A stretch of DNA of 64,000 nt from an uncultured Sutterella sp. (GCA_905197905.1 CAJKAP010000009.1:40252-104251); one strand, 5' to 3'. Positions 1 to 9,158 are shown, counted from the first letter of the stretch. Program-made: numbers and translations. Notes: generated by a model not told the origin, from the letters alone.

Positions 1-270
1 ATGGTGGCGGAAGTAATAATTCGGGATCACGCCTTCTGCGCTCTCGGCTGCGACAAGCGCCTGAGAGATCAAATGATTAAAACTTTCCCCGACTTTTCTC
101 CCTGTCACATGCCCGTTGGCCACATAGCAAACGGACTTTTCTGGCGTCCGTAAGTCGTGTAGGACGACCTCACAGTCTTGTCCAAAAGTTTGGACGATCA
201 GTTCAGCCACAGCAACGTAAGGGAGGAGTTCAGCGGGGATGGCTGCGACTGGTTGGGACGAGTCACTCAT
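1..270 (-). CDS. YheO-like PAS-domain transcriptional regulator, N-terminal part (cut by window edge)
   Basis: Reading leftwards from an ATG at 270, 90 codons stay open to the window edge. The visible protein has the hallmark of the YheO-like PAS domain: a helix ending in TFGQDCEVVLHDL, then NGHVTGRKVG. Full-length family members (about 200-240 residues) end in a helix-turn-helix that would lie outside the window, so the DNA-binding role is known from the family and not seen here. An AAGG sequence lies about ten bases upstream of the ATG. The gene is divergent from the U32 gene. The family assignment rests on the PAS motif alone. Confidence 0.8.
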   Translation of the reverse strand, partial: MSDSSQPVAAIPAELLPYVAVAELIVQTFGQDCEVVLHDLRTPEKSVCYVANGHVTGRKVGESFNHLISQALVAAESAEGVIPNYYFRHH

Positions 271-534
271 GAAAAGCTTTCCTTAGAAACGTGAAGGAGT
301 TTGAGATTTCAGTACAATGAGGGGCGTATTTTTTTTGGAACGCTCACCTGCCTATTGACCAAAAAGTTGGCGATAGAAAAATGAAAAGATCATAAGAAAT
401 GATCTACATATAGAATAAATTCTATAACAAACCTTTTTGAAATAGCGAGAAAAAGGTGTTCTTTTTCTCTTTCATAAAGAAGAAATTCTGAGGTTGAAGC
501 GCTCCGGACATCGAAAAGTAGAAAAGAGAACAGC
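271..534. other. Divergent intergenic region
   Basis: This spacer separates the leftward YheO-like gene from the rightward U32 gene and must hold both promoters. It is AT-rich between about 330 and 480. I see no hairpin with a T-run and no strong matched -35/-10 pair. Confidence 0.5.
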
Positions 535-1779
535 ATGCAACGCAGTGATTTTGAATTGATGGCCCCAGCGGGATCCCTTGAAGCTATGATGGCGGCATTT
601 CAAGGGGGCGCGGATGCAGTCTATTTTGGAGTGGGACACCTCAATATGCGTGCGCACTCGGCGCGCAGTTTCACGGAGGATGACCTACCTGAATTAGCCA
701 AGCGCTGTGCAGACCACGGCGTAAAGAGTTTTTTGACGGTCAATACCGTGCTCTACGATGAAGACCTCGATGCGATGCGAGCCGTGATGGAAAAAGCCGC
801 TCGCGCAGGGATTTCTGCGGTGATTGTGGCGGACGTTGCTGCGATGCTTGCCGCACGCGCCGTGGGGCTTGAAGTGCATCTTTCCACACAGCTGAATATC
901 GCAAATGTGGAGGCTCTTCGCTTTTATGCGCAGTTTGCTGATGTAGCGGTGCTCGCTCGTGAGTTAACGCTGGAGCAAGTGGCTCACATTCATCAAGCTG
1001 TCATTTCAGAACCCATTTTGGGACCTTCTGGGAAACCCATTCGCCTTGAGATGTTCTGCCACGGGGCGCTCTGTATGGCTGTGAGTGGTCGTTGCTACTT
1101 GAGTGAAGGTACGCGTGGAAAGAGCGCTAACCGTGGGGAGTGCCTACAGACTTGCCGTCGCGAATACATTGTGAAAGATAAAGAGCGCGATATTGAATTG
1201 GAAGTCGACAATGGCTACATCTTCTCGCCTCAGGACTTAAAAACGATTGGCTTTTTGGATCGTATGGTTTCGGCTGGTGCACGCGTTTTTAAGATCGAAG
1301 GGCGCGCTCGTGGTCCAGAATATGTGCGTACCGTGACAGCTGCTTATAACGAGGCCCTTATTGCCATTGCCGAAGGTCATTGGGAAGAAGCCTCTCGCAG
1401 TGCTTGGGATGAGCGCTTAGCGACCGTCTTTAACCGTGGGTTCTGGGAGGGCTACTATTTGGGCACACCGGTGGCAGAGCTCACCGATGGCTATGGCTCT
1501 AAAGCAACGGAGCGCAAAGTTTTCACCGGTCAGTGTTTGAGTTACTACTCGAAAGCGGGCGTCGGTTACTTCCGCATTCAGGCTGGAGAATTGAAAGAGG
1601 GCGATAAAGTGATTATCACGGGTCCCACCACAGGGGCCGTGCCCGTAGAAGTGCAGGGCTTGCGTGTGAATGATCAGCCTGGCACAGTAGCGAAGAAGGG
1701 TGATGAGGTCACCTTCAAAGTGCCCGAAAAGATTCGTACCCACGATAAACTCTATCGCATGGAAAAGGCAGATCGCTAA
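535..1779 (+). CDS. Peptidase U32 family protein (RNA hydroxylase type)
   Basis: A 414-residue protein. Near the N-terminus it has the family signature ELMAPAGS followed by GGADAVYFG. In the middle it has the cysteine-containing segment EMFCHGALCMAVSGRC, with further cysteines in GECLQTCRR. In studied relatives (TrhP/YegQ for tRNA U34 and RlhA for 23S rRNA) such cysteines bind an Fe-S cluster, and the proteins hydroxylate RNA using prephenate-derived chemistry. The old label is collagenase-like protease. Length is closer to TrhP (about 450) than to RlhA (about 650), but I cannot assign the substrate. It appears monocistronic, with a terminator at 1832-1865. Confidence 0.88.
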   Translation: MQRSDFELMAPAGSLEAMMAAFQGGADAVYFGVGHLNMRAHSARSFTEDDLPELAKRCADHGVKSFLTVNTVLYDEDLDAMRAVMEKAARAGISAVIVADVAAMLAARAVGLEVHLSTQLNIANVEALRFYAQFADVAVLARELTLEQVAHIHQAVISEPILGPSGKPIRLEMFCHGALCMAVSGRCYLSEGTRGKSANRGECLQTCRREYIVKDKERDIELEVDNGYIFSPQDLKTIGFLDRMVSAGARVFKIEGRARGPEYVRTVTAAYNEALIAIAEGHWEEASRSAWDERLATVFNRGFWEGYYLGTPVAELTDGYGSKATERKVFTGQCLSYYSKAGVGYFRIQAGELKEGDKVIITGPTTGAVPVEVQGLRVNDQPGTVAKKGDEVTFKVPEKIRTHDKLYRMEKADR

Positions 1780-1831
1780 AACGACGACGCTCAAGTGCGC
1801 TTAATCACGCTACAATGGTTCTAACCAATGA

Positions 1832-1865
1832 GAGCATCTTCTCTAACGGGAAGGTGCTCTTTTTT
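1832..1865 (+). terminator. Intrinsic terminator after the U32 gene
   Basis: GAGCATCTTC at 1832-1841 pairs with GAAGGTGCTC at 1850-1859 (one G-U pair), followed directly by six T residues. It separates the U32 gene from the DUF805 gene. Confidence 0.85.
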
Positions 1866-1894
1866 CACGAACAAGAACAACAAGGAAAAAGACT

Positions 1895-2386
1895 ATGTGG
1901 AATGCGTTTTTAAGCGCTTATAGCAGAAAGAATTATTTCCGTCTGCGCGGGACCACACCGCGCAAAACATTCTGGCTCTATACTTTTCTCTACTACGCCT
2001 TGATTATCGTGGGCGTTTTGGTGAGCGCTGTGCTCCCGAAAAACGTCCAGGTGTTTGCCTTTGGCATCGTTTTCGTTTTCATGATTTTCTCGATCATTCC
2101 AGGTATCACGATTGCAGTGCGTCGCCTGCATGATTCGGGACGCTCTGGCTGGTGGCTTCTCCTTTGTGCTGTGTTAAACGGTTTGTCGGGTGCGAGCGAA
2201 GTGCCTGAATTCGCGATGGTGGGAAGCGCCCTGTCGCTAATCGGCGTAGCACTGGCTGTGTGGCTCTTAACGCGCCCCGCAAAGCCCTCGAAATACTCTG
2301 AGCAAGAAGCGCAACTCGCTGCGCTGGAGACGAAAGAGCCAGCAGAAGAGAAGCCTTTCACGGGCTACGAAGAACCTCGTCAGTAA
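1895..2386 (+). CDS. DUF805 membrane protein
   Basis: A 163-residue protein with the DUF805 pattern: an N-terminal aromatic segment containing YFRLRGTTPRKTFW, hydrophobic helices, the conserved VRRLHDSGRSGWW motif around residue 72, and a final helix pair ending near residue 130. The last 30 or so residues are charged and probably cytoplasmic. DUF805 proteins are inner-membrane proteins of unknown function. A second, more divergent DUF805 gene follows at 2551, suggesting tandem duplication. An AAGG sequence lies before the ATG. Confidence 0.85.
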   Translation: MWNAFLSAYSRKNYFRLRGTTPRKTFWLYTFLYYALIIVGVLVSAVLPKNVQVFAFGIVFVFMIFSIIPGITIAVRRLHDSGRSGWWLLLCAVLNGLSGASEVPEFAMVGSALSLIGVALAVWLLTRPAKPSKYSEQEAQLAALETKEPAEEKPFTGYEEPRQ

Positions 2387-2471
2387 CTTCTGTTTAAATT
2401 AGTGAAAGCGAAGAGAGAACACTTTGATCCATAGCCTAAATAGGCTAAGATGAAAGAACTTTCTGAGCGAC

Positions 2472-2517
2472 AAACACTCGTGGTGGTGAACGCTCACTGT
2501 CACGGGTGTTTTTGTTT
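2472..2517 (+). terminator. Intrinsic terminator between the DUF805 genes
   Basis: AAACACTCGTG at 2472-2482 pairs with CACGGGTGTTT at 2501-2511 with one wobble, and a T-rich stretch follows. The two DUF805 genes are therefore probably separate transcripts. Confidence 0.75.
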
Positions 2518-2550
2518 AGACAACTCGTTGTTTAAAGACATTGTTTTTCT

Positions 2551-2982
2551 ATGTGGTCTTTATTTTTAGAAGCCTTTAGCCGAGGACATTTCGCGACCCT
2601 CGCAGGTCGCACAACGCGCCGAGAATTCTGGTCCTTTGCCTTCTTTTATCTCTTGATTTCCTTTGTCCTCAATGCGCTGAGTTTCTATGCGGCAACCTCG
2701 CTGCATCCCACGCTCTTCGTCATTTTGCAGGGCATCTCTTTTGTGTGGTCTTTGGGTACCGTGCTTCCGGTGATCTGTATTACGGTGCGCCGTTTCCGTG
2801 ACGCTGGCGTTTCGCCTTGGTGGGTGGGCGTTCTTTTGGCACTGCAGTTTGTGGTGCAAATTTGGATTAAGTACGCTCTCGCGCAGTGGGAAGTGATTGT
2901 CGCGATGTTGATTGCGCTTCTCGCCATGATTGCCTGGTTCTGGATTTTGTTGCGCCCGTCGCAAGCCTATTTCACGCACTAA
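2551..2982 (+). CDS. DUF805-related membrane protein (divergent copy)
   Basis: A 143-residue hydrophobic protein with about four predicted membrane segments. It aligns along its length with the product at 1895: GRTTRREFW matches GTTPRKTFW, and VRRFRDAGVSPWW stands where the conserved RRLHDSG-x-x-WW motif would be, so histidine and serine of that motif are replaced. It ends 12 bases before the tadA fusion gene and may be co-transcribed with it. No function is known for the family. Confidence 0.75.
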   Translation: MWSLFLEAFSRGHFATLAGRTTRREFWSFAFFYLLISFVLNALSFYAATSLHPTLFVILQGISFVWSLGTVLPVICITVRRFRDAGVSPWWVGVLLALQFVVQIWIKYALAQWEVIVAMLIALLAMIAWFWILLRPSQAYFTH

Positions 2983-2994
2983 GAGGAATGGACC

Positions 2995-3912
2995 ATGTAC
3001 CGATTGCCACCGAGCGACTACACCTTAGCGGACATTGAGCGCTTTTGTCAGTTGACGTTGCGCCGAGGCTCAACGCTAGTGAGCGTCAAAAAGACGCCCG
3101 AAGATATGCGTGTCGTGTTAGGGGCGTGGCTTTTGGGGTTGCCAGCAGAATTTTCTCGCACTGAGGCGCTTGAGAGCGCCAAAGAGTTTCTTTCAGAAGA
3201 GGGCGCTTGGCTCTCGGAAATTCCTGAGGCGATTTTGGGCGCAGCGATTGAAGAGGGGCTTCTTGAAGTGCTCGACTTTGGCGAGCGCTTTACGCAACGC
3301 CAAGGGGTGCGCCCTGGGATCAATCGTCATCGTTTAATTGATGAAATTGAAACGGCTCAGAGCATTATGGCTGAGCGCCGCGCTCGGGTGCGTGGAGAAT
3401 TGCAAGCGAAAAACCGCGCGGTGAATGCAGCCCCTGTGCCTGAGATAAACTCGGAAGCTGATGAGCGCTTCATGCGCCTAGCGCTCGAAGAAGCCCGTGC
3501 TGCACAAGCGCGTGGTGAAGTCCCGATTGGCGCAGTACTTGTGAAGGATGATGAGGTCATCGCCTCAGCAGGAAACCGAACCCGAGGGGATTGCGATCCC
3601 ACGGCACACGCGGAAGTGCTTGTTTTGCGTGAAGGCGCAAAAAAGGCAGGAAATTACCGTCTTGATGAGGCCACACTTTACGTGACGCTTGAGCCTTGCC
3701 CAATGTGTGCTGGCGCGATTATTCAGGCAAGAGTGGGGCGGGTGGCTTTTGCGAGCGCCGACCCGAAAATGGGCGCTATGGGTGGCGCGCTCGATCTTGC
3801 AGAAGTCGAAGGCGTGAACCATCGAGCGCGCATCTCTTGCGGTTGCTGTCAAGACGAGGCGCAAGGGTTACTTCGTCAATTCTTCGATGAAAAACGCCAG
3901 AAAAACGCATAG
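2995..3912 (+). CDS. tadA: tRNA-adenosine deaminase TadA with an extra N-terminal domain
   Basis: A 305-residue protein, about twice the usual TadA length. From about residue 152 it is a complete TadA domain: HAE zinc/catalytic motif at 205-207 and the second zinc site PCPMC at 234-238. TadA converts A34 to inosine in tRNA-Arg(ACG). The first 150 residues form a soluble, mostly helical domain I do not recognise; it contains SVKKTPEDMRVVLGAW and a charged stretch near 120-140 that looks like a linker. The reading frame is continuous, so this is a true fusion unless translation also starts internally near 3475. It follows the DUF805 gene by 12 bases. Confidence 0.9.
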   Translation: MYRLPPSDYTLADIERFCQLTLRRGSTLVSVKKTPEDMRVVLGAWLLGLPAEFSRTEALESAKEFLSEEGAWLSEIPEAILGAAIEEGLLEVLDFGERFTQRQGVRPGINRHRLIDEIETAQSIMAERRARVRGELQAKNRAVNAAPVPEINSEADERFMRLALEEARAAQARGEVPIGAVLVKDDEVIASAGNRTRGDCDPTAHAEVLVLREGAKKAGNYRLDEATLYVTLEPCPMCAGAIIQARVGRVAFASADPKMGAMGGALDLAEVEGVNHRARISCGCCQDEAQGLLRQFFDEKRQKNA

Positions 3913-3947
3913 TATTGCTAATAGACAAAAATTAAAGTGTAGAGAAA

Positions 3948-4961
3948 ATGGCAAACGATTTGAATACTTCCAATTCTTCCAGAGCACCCTTTAGTGGGGT
4001 AAAGCTCACCGTGGTGGCTCCTTCTCGTCAGTGGGTGACTGAAACGGGTGAAATGGACCTCGCATTGCATGAAAAAGCGCGTGCAGCGCTTGATGCGTTG
4101 GGCTTTAGTGTAACGACACTTGAGGGCGTTTATAAGGAAGATCGTCGTTTTGCGGGAACGGATGCAGAGCGCGCGGCAGATTGGATGCGTGCACTCACCG
4201 AAGTTGAAGCTGACATGGTCATCGCGCTTCGCGGTGGCTGGGGTGCGGCGAGAATTCTGCCGCTCCTCGATTGGGAAAAGTTAGCGGGCACGCCAGAAGG
4301 CGAGGATGTTGCTTCGCGCAAAGAGATTCCCCTTGTGGGCTTTTCGGACTTTACCGCCATTAACCTCGCCATGCTCGCGAAAACGAACCGCGTCACGTGG
4401 CAGGGCCCTACGCTCAAAGATTTGATTGAACCTACTGAGCTCACCCTTGAAGGACTTCAAATGGCGCTTGGTCGTCGTCCTTGGGAAGTGACGTGGCAAA
4501 ACGCAACAGGCTATGGTGCGAGAGAGGCGCTCGAAGTGGAAGGGCCACTTTGGGGCGGCAACCTCACCGTGCTCGCGTCTCTTATCGGAACACCTTATTT
4601 CCCGAAAAAAGAACAAATTGCGGGCGGCATTCTCTTTTTAGAAGAAGTAGGAGAAGCCGCTTACCGCATTGATCGCTTCTTGATGCAGCTTGCCCTCACG
4701 GGCATCCTTTCTCAAACGCGTGCCATTGTCTTAGGGCACTGCACGGGGGCAGATCGCGCCTGCGGTTGGGAAGGCGATTTCTCACTTCGCGATGCGCTAG
4801 CTGATAGTGTGGCTCGCACGGGCGTTCCCATTATCACAGGGCTTCCCTTTGGGCACACGCACAGTAAAGTCTCGCTTCCTGTGGGTGCACGTGTACGCTT
4901 AACGCGAGAGGGTGAACGTGTTGCCCTGCGTTTAGCGAATGAGGAGCCTCGCCATGTCTGA
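3948..4961 (+). CDS. ldcA: Muramoyltetrapeptide carboxypeptidase (LD-carboxypeptidase, S66 family)
   Basis: A 337-residue protein with no obvious signal peptide, as expected for the cytoplasmic LdcA that removes the terminal D-Ala from recycled murein tetrapeptides. S66 landmarks are present in order: ALRGGWGAARIL, the nucleophile segment VGFSDFTA (serine), LFLEEVGE carrying the catalytic glutamate, and LPFGHTHSKVSLPVG with the catalytic histidine. The 3' end overlaps the following kinase gene by a few bases, suggesting translational coupling. Confidence 0.93.
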   Translation: MANDLNTSNSSRAPFSGVKLTVVAPSRQWVTETGEMDLALHEKARAALDALGFSVTTLEGVYKEDRRFAGTDAERAADWMRALTEVEADMVIALRGGWGAARILPLLDWEKLAGTPEGEDVASRKEIPLVGFSDFTAINLAMLAKTNRVTWQGPTLKDLIEPTELTLEGLQMALGRRPWEVTWQNATGYGAREALEVEGPLWGGNLTVLASLIGTPYFPKKEQIAGGILFLEEVGEAAYRIDRFLMQLALTGILSQTRAIVLGHCTGADRACGWEGDFSLRDALADSVARTGVPIITGLPFGHTHSKVSLPVGARVRLTREGERVALRLANEEPRHV

Positions 4962-6837
4962 GAGCTTCTGGAAACGAGCCTATCGCGCGGTGTTTCGTCC
5001 TTCTGCCTCTCACATGACGGGACGCATGATCAGTAAGATGATTCTCACCTCGCTCAAACTCCACCCTGTGGCATTGCTCGCGCAGTTTGCCGGGATGACG
5101 AGCTTGGTGGCCACTTTCTGGCAAAGTGAAGTAAGCCGCGTGTTTCTCCTGGTTTGGTACGCCTTTGGACTTGCGCAGATTTACTTTGCGCTCCGCTACG
5201 TGCGCTACTTCTGGCAAGACCGCGATCGCGTAGCGCGCATTCGTATTTGGGTGCGACGCTGGACGGCGCTTGCGATTGCCGCTGGGATTATTTGGGGGGT
5301 CGCAGGGCCTTCGCTCATGCTCCCGCTCTCTGGGATCTCACAAGTCGTCACTGTGGCCGTCGTGGTTGCGGTGACCTTTGCGAGTTGGCCAGTGTACTCT
5401 TGCTGGCTCCCGTCGCTCACGGGCTTTACGCTTCTCTCGCTCATTCCCTTGATGGTGACTTTTGCGGTGCAGTTTGGTATTAGTGAAGCGCTGATGGTGC
5501 TCGTGATGATCGTGAGTTGCGCCTTTATTCTTTATTCTGGGCGCAAATTGAACGAAATGGTGCTCGCCTCGATTTTGACGGACGATAAAAACCGCCGTCT
5601 GGTAGAGCGCCTCAAGGTGGAAGTGAACCAGTCAGAAAAGGCGCGCCGTCAGGCCGAGCATTTAAGTGAACGTCGCTCGCGCTTTTTCGCGGCAGCTAAC
5701 CACGATATTCGACAGCCCTTGCAGGCAATGGGGATTTACTTGGATCTTCTGCGCCGCCGCTCCACGCCTGCCACCGCGCCCATTGTGGAAGAGTTGGTGC
5801 ACACAAGCGAATCGATTTCTACGTTGGTCGAGCAGGTGTTAACCGTCACGCGAATGGAATTTGGTCGCTTAGATCTGCACCCCGAAGTGATTGCGCTTCC
5901 AGAGTTTTTAGAAGAGCTTGTTCAAGAGTGCCGGCCCATTGCCGAAAAGCGTGGTCTCTCGGTGCGCTTTGCTTCCGTGCCTGTCTCGATCACCACGGAC
6001 CGCTTAATGCTCAAACGAGCGCTTAAAAACTTGGTGAGTAACGCCATTGCGTATTCTGACGCTGCGAAAGCACGTGTTCCTGAAATCGTGATTGGGGCAC
6101 GCCGTCTGGGTAACGGGGACATTACGATTGGCGTTTATGACTGTGGTCCAGGCTTGAGCGCAGAAGATAAAACGCGTCTTTTTGAAACGTTCTACCGAGG
6201 CTCCGCTGGAAAGCAGCAGCCCAGCGGTGGCTTTGGCCTTGGACTCTCGATTGTGAAGGGGATTGCGGGGCAGCTCGATGCCAAGCTCTCGGTGGGCTCT
6301 AAACCAGGGCGAGGGAGCGTTTTCCGACTCACCTTTGCAAAGCATGAAACGCTCGATGAAAAACGCAATCAAAGTGGCGCCACGAAGCGTGCACTGCGCC
6401 CTTCGTGGCACGGGACCGTACTTCTTCTTGAAGACAACACCATGGTCGCTAACGCCATTGGTGAGATGATGCGAGGGTGGGGCGCGAGTGTGCAGATTTT
6501 CCACGCACCAGACGAGGCTTTCTTTAGTTGGGTCGAAGCGGAAATTGAAAAGGTCGAACTCTTTATCACTGACTTTAACTTAGGGGAAGACGTTGCGGAC
6601 GGGCTCGAAGTGCTTGCCAAAGTGCACCATATGGTGGCGGACGACGAACACGCCCCAGTGAACGTCCTTCTCACGGCAGTGGCGCGAGACTTAATTGAAA
6701 CGCGTTGGGAAGAATTGGAAGAAGAGGGTGCAACGGGCGATATGCGCTTCCCGGCGGTCCTTCAAAAGCCGGTGGACGAGAGCGACCTATTGGCACTCCT
6801 GCCAAACGAAAAGACAAGCGAAAAGATAGGCGCTTAA
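4954..6837 (+). CDS. Hybrid sensor histidine kinase with C-terminal receiver
   Basis: About 627 residues. The first 200 contain roughly six hydrophobic segments (membrane sensor), followed by a short coiled coil and the HisKA box NHDIRQPL with His250. The HATPase domain spans about 330-460 (DCGPGLS, GGFGLGLSIVKG), and a receiver domain runs from about 490 with phospho-acceptor Asp540 in ITDFNLG. I chose the ATG at 4954 over 4939 because GAGGAG at 4941-4946 sits seven bases upstream of 4954. It lies just before a NarL-type regulator, its likely partner. The signal is unknown. Confidence 0.9.
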   Translation: MSESFWKRAYRAVFRPSASHMTGRMISKMILTSLKLHPVALLAQFAGMTSLVATFWQSEVSRVFLLVWYAFGLAQIYFALRYVRYFWQDRDRVARIRIWVRRWTALAIAAGIIWGVAGPSLMLPLSGISQVVTVAVVVAVTFASWPVYSCWLPSLTGFTLLSLIPLMVTFAVQFGISEALMVLVMIVSCAFILYSGRKLNEMVLASILTDDKNRRLVERLKVEVNQSEKARRQAEHLSERRSRFFAAANHDIRQPLQAMGIYLDLLRRRSTPATAPIVEELVHTSESISTLVEQVLTVTRMEFGRLDLHPEVIALPEFLEELVQECRPIAEKRGLSVRFASVPVSITTDRLMLKRALKNLVSNAIAYSDAAKARVPEIVIGARRLGNGDITIGVYDCGPGLSAEDKTRLFETFYRGSAGKQQPSGGFGLGLSIVKGIAGQLDAKLSVGSKPGRGSVFRLTFAKHETLDEKRNQSGATKRALRPSWHGTVLLLEDNTMVANAIGEMMRGWGASVQIFHAPDEAFFSWVEAEIEKVELFITDFNLGEDVADGLEVLAKVHHMVADDEHAPVNVLLTAVARDLIETRWEELEEEGATGDMRFPAVLQKPVDESDLLALLPNEKTSEKIGA

Positions 6838-6932
6838 GGCTCAGGTTTGTCAAACGTTTGAGCGAGCGATAAAATAGACAGAATTTAGACAATTTAGCAA
6901 GGCGCAACGCACGCCTTCTTTGGGAGAAGATT

Positions 6933-7592
6933 ATGCAGTACATCATTGTGGACGATCACGCACTGGTCACCTCGGCCGTGTCGATGTTGCTTGAAGATAA
7001 GGATGAAAACGCCAAAGTCTTCACCGCGTCGTCTTCGAGCGATGCACTCAAGGTGATCGACGAAGAGGGCGACAATACTGATCTGTTGATTTTGGATTTA
7101 GGTCTTCCTGGCGTGCAGGGGACTGAGTTGATGGAAGAGATTGTTCGCCGTCAGCCATTGCTCAAAATCCTGGTTCTCTCGGGGTCCACTGATCGCACCA
7201 GCATCATGCGCGTCTTGCAGCTGGGTGCTGCGGGTTTTGTCCCCAAGAGCTTTGACCCAGAAATGCTTTCTACCGCGATTGACTTTGTGTTGAAAGGGGG
7301 CGTCTTTATTCCGACGAAGCTTTTAAGCGATGGGCAGCGTGAAGGACTTTTCCAAGAAACCACGGAACGCTTGCGTCCTCAGACGCCAGAAGTGCATCTG
7401 ACAGAACGCCAGCGCGATGTGCTCCAGCATCTTGCGAAAGGCGCTCCGATCAAGCGTATCTGCTTAGACTTGAACCTCTCTGAGGGGACGGTGAAAACCC
7501 ACGTCTCTGCGATTTACCGCGCTTTTGGCGCAACGAATCGCACCGAAGCGCTCCTTGCCGCACGCCGTGCGGGCTATAACGTAGATGTCTAG
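6933..7592 (+). CDS. NarL/FixJ-family response regulator
   Basis: A 219-residue two-domain regulator. The receiver has DD at residues 7-8, phospho-acceptor Asp55 in LLILDLGLPG, and a conserved lysine in FVPKS. A LuxR-type helix-turn-helix occupies about 150-210 (LTERQRDVLQHLAKG, then EGTVKTHVSAIYRAF). It starts 95 bases after the hybrid kinase on the same strand, so the pair probably forms one phosphorelay with the kinase's own receiver as an intermediate or modulator. The strong terminator at 7611-7650 follows. Confidence 0.93.
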   Translation: MQYIIVDDHALVTSAVSMLLEDKDENAKVFTASSSSDALKVIDEEGDNTDLLILDLGLPGVQGTELMEEIVRRQPLLKILVLSGSTDRTSIMRVLQLGAAGFVPKSFDPEMLSTAIDFVLKGGVFIPTKLLSDGQREGLFQETTERLRPQTPEVHLTERQRDVLQHLAKGAPIKRICLDLNLSEGTVKTHVSAIYRAFGATNRTEALLAARRAGYNVDV

Positions 7593-7610
7593 TCAAAAAG
7601 TCTTCTAACG

Positions 7611-7650
7611 AAAATGGGTGGCAGTGTTTGAAGTTGCCACCCATTTTGCT
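7611..7650. terminator. Bidirectional terminator between converging genes
   Basis: A perfect 13-bp stem: AAAATGGGTGGCA at 7611-7623 with TGCCACCCATTTT at 7635-7647. A-runs and T-runs flank both sides. It ends the response-regulator transcript and probably also the leftward transcript of the gene at 7653-9158. Confidence 0.88.
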
Positions 7651-7652
7651 TT

Positions 7653-9158
7653 TTAGTCAAAGAGCTGATCAATGCGCTTGGCTTCTGCCTTGCGAGCAGC
7701 TTCTGCTGCTTGAAGCGCTTCCCAATTGGTTTTCACACTCGTAATGCCATCAATTGGGACATCAAATTCCAAGCGTCCTTCTGCTGGCGCAATCCTAACG
7801 CGTGGCATCCAGACGTTACGAGCAGGGGAGCCGCCTGTTTGATAAGCGCCAATTTCTGAAGTGGCCTTATAGCGTTTGGCAAGTGCCGCTTCGACGGGTT
7901 CGAGCTTCTCTGCGCTCGCCTTGGTATTTACGATGAGGCGCACTAGGCGGTGCGAGTCAGCATCAAACCAAAGGTCGCTGCGCACTTCTTTCGGCAATCC
8001 AAAGCAAGCACCTGTGAGCGTGAGTGCAAAGCTCCCGTTAGGATAAATCGCGGGCGTGCCTAAGCGGCAGTCAGAACGCGAGGCGGCCCAAGTCTGTAAC
8101 TCTGGGAGCGTGGTGTGGCCAATCAAAAGACCAGAGAAGCGCGGGTAGCGAGCGTTAGGATCCGCGTCTAACCATTGACGCGTCTCCCAGGCTTGGCGAG
8201 CAACAGCACCATAAAGAATCGTGACGCCACCTTCTGGGTCGCGTGAGAGTTCAAGCTCGGCGGCTGGGGCACGCCAAACCAAATCTTGGCGCACTTTGGT
8301 CCAGAGCCCTTCAGGATCCATTTTGGCCGTCATGCCTTTGAGTTCACTTTCGGCGTATTTCACTTTGTCGGCTGGAATTTGGAGATAAAGGTCAGAGACA
8401 ATCCCATCGACCGTGTAACCAATCAAAAGCGTCTGCGCACCTAGCCCAAAATCGTCTCCCGTCACCACGTGGCGGGGCCCGAGCGGTGCATCATCAGAAT
8501 AAAAGGCGTTTTCTTTAAAGCGCGCTTCAATATCGGCTTTCGTCGTTTGGTACGGTGTAATTCCTAAGAAAGCAGGAATCGTGCCCAGTGCTGGTGGGGT
8601 TTTGGGCTGTGTTTTCTCGACAACTTGAGCGCTCCACGTGGCAGCGGCCTTGGCTTCAGGATTAGGATTATCTTCGCCGTAATCCTTTTCCACCTTGGGC
8701 TTAGCATCAGCTTTTCCTGCTTTCCCTTCTGCTTTGCCTTCAGTCTTAGGCGCTTCGGTGGCTTTGCCTTCTGGCGCGACGGGAACGGTTTCTACGCCGT
8801 CTTTCTCTACCGTGGGTTTCGCGTCTTCCGTGGGCGCGGGAGTATTGACAGTTTCGAGCGTTTTATGTTCAGTCGTGTCGCTAGGCGCTTCGCCTTCAAT
8901 GAGCGCTTTGAGTGCGTCGTCTGGGTCAACCACATCAGGCACATCGGTTGCGTTGTCTTGCGTGGGAGTGCTCGGCGCAGTTGTTTCCTTTGCGTCCTCT
9001 GTTGCTAGTCCTTTTTCTTGAATGACCGCATCGATCGGATCTTCAGCAGGGGCGGCCATGACGCCCGGCGCAGACATGACCCCGAGAAGCCCTAAGGCCA
9101 ATAGCGCCCGAGAGTAGCGACGAAGAAGAGTGGCATCGATTTTTTTCATATTCACCAT
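7653..9158 (-). CDS. Exported protein with acidic low-complexity linker and an internally duplicated domain
   Basis: A 501-residue protein of unknown function. Residues 1-36 form a signal peptide (basic start, LLALGLLGVMSAPGV core, cleavage near MAAP). Residues 37-175 are a Pro/Glu/Lys/Thr-rich, probably disordered linker. The remainder seems to contain two copies of one fold: FLGITPYQTTKADIEARF near 195 and FSGLLIGHTTLPELQTWAA near 345, each followed by strands and ending in an ALAKRY/ELKGM-like helix. The C-terminal copy has two cysteines that may form a disulphide. It is probably periplasmic. I do not recognise the family. Confidence 0.75.
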   Translation of the reverse strand: MVNMKKIDATLLRRYSRALLALGLLGVMSAPGVMAAPAEDPIDAVIQEKGLATEDAKETTAPSTPTQDNATDVPDVVDPDDALKALIEGEAPSDTTEHKTLETVNTPAPTEDAKPTVEKDGVETVPVAPEGKATEAPKTEGKAEGKAGKADAKPKVEKDYGEDNPNPEAKAAATWSAQVVEKTQPKTPPALGTIPAFLGITPYQTTKADIEARFKENAFYSDDAPLGPRHVVTGDDFGLGAQTLLIGYTVDGIVSDLYLQIPADKVKYAESELKGMTAKMDPEGLWTKVRQDLVWRAPAAELELSRDPEGGVTILYGAVARQAWETRQWLDADPNARYPRFSGLLIGHTTLPELQTWAASRSDCRLGTPAIYPNGSFALTLTGACFGLPKEVRSDLWFDADSHRLVRLIVNTKASAEKLEPVEAALAKRYKATSEIGAYQTGGSPARNVWMPRVRIAPAEGRLEFDVPIDGITSVKTNWEALQAAEAARKAEAKRIDQLFD

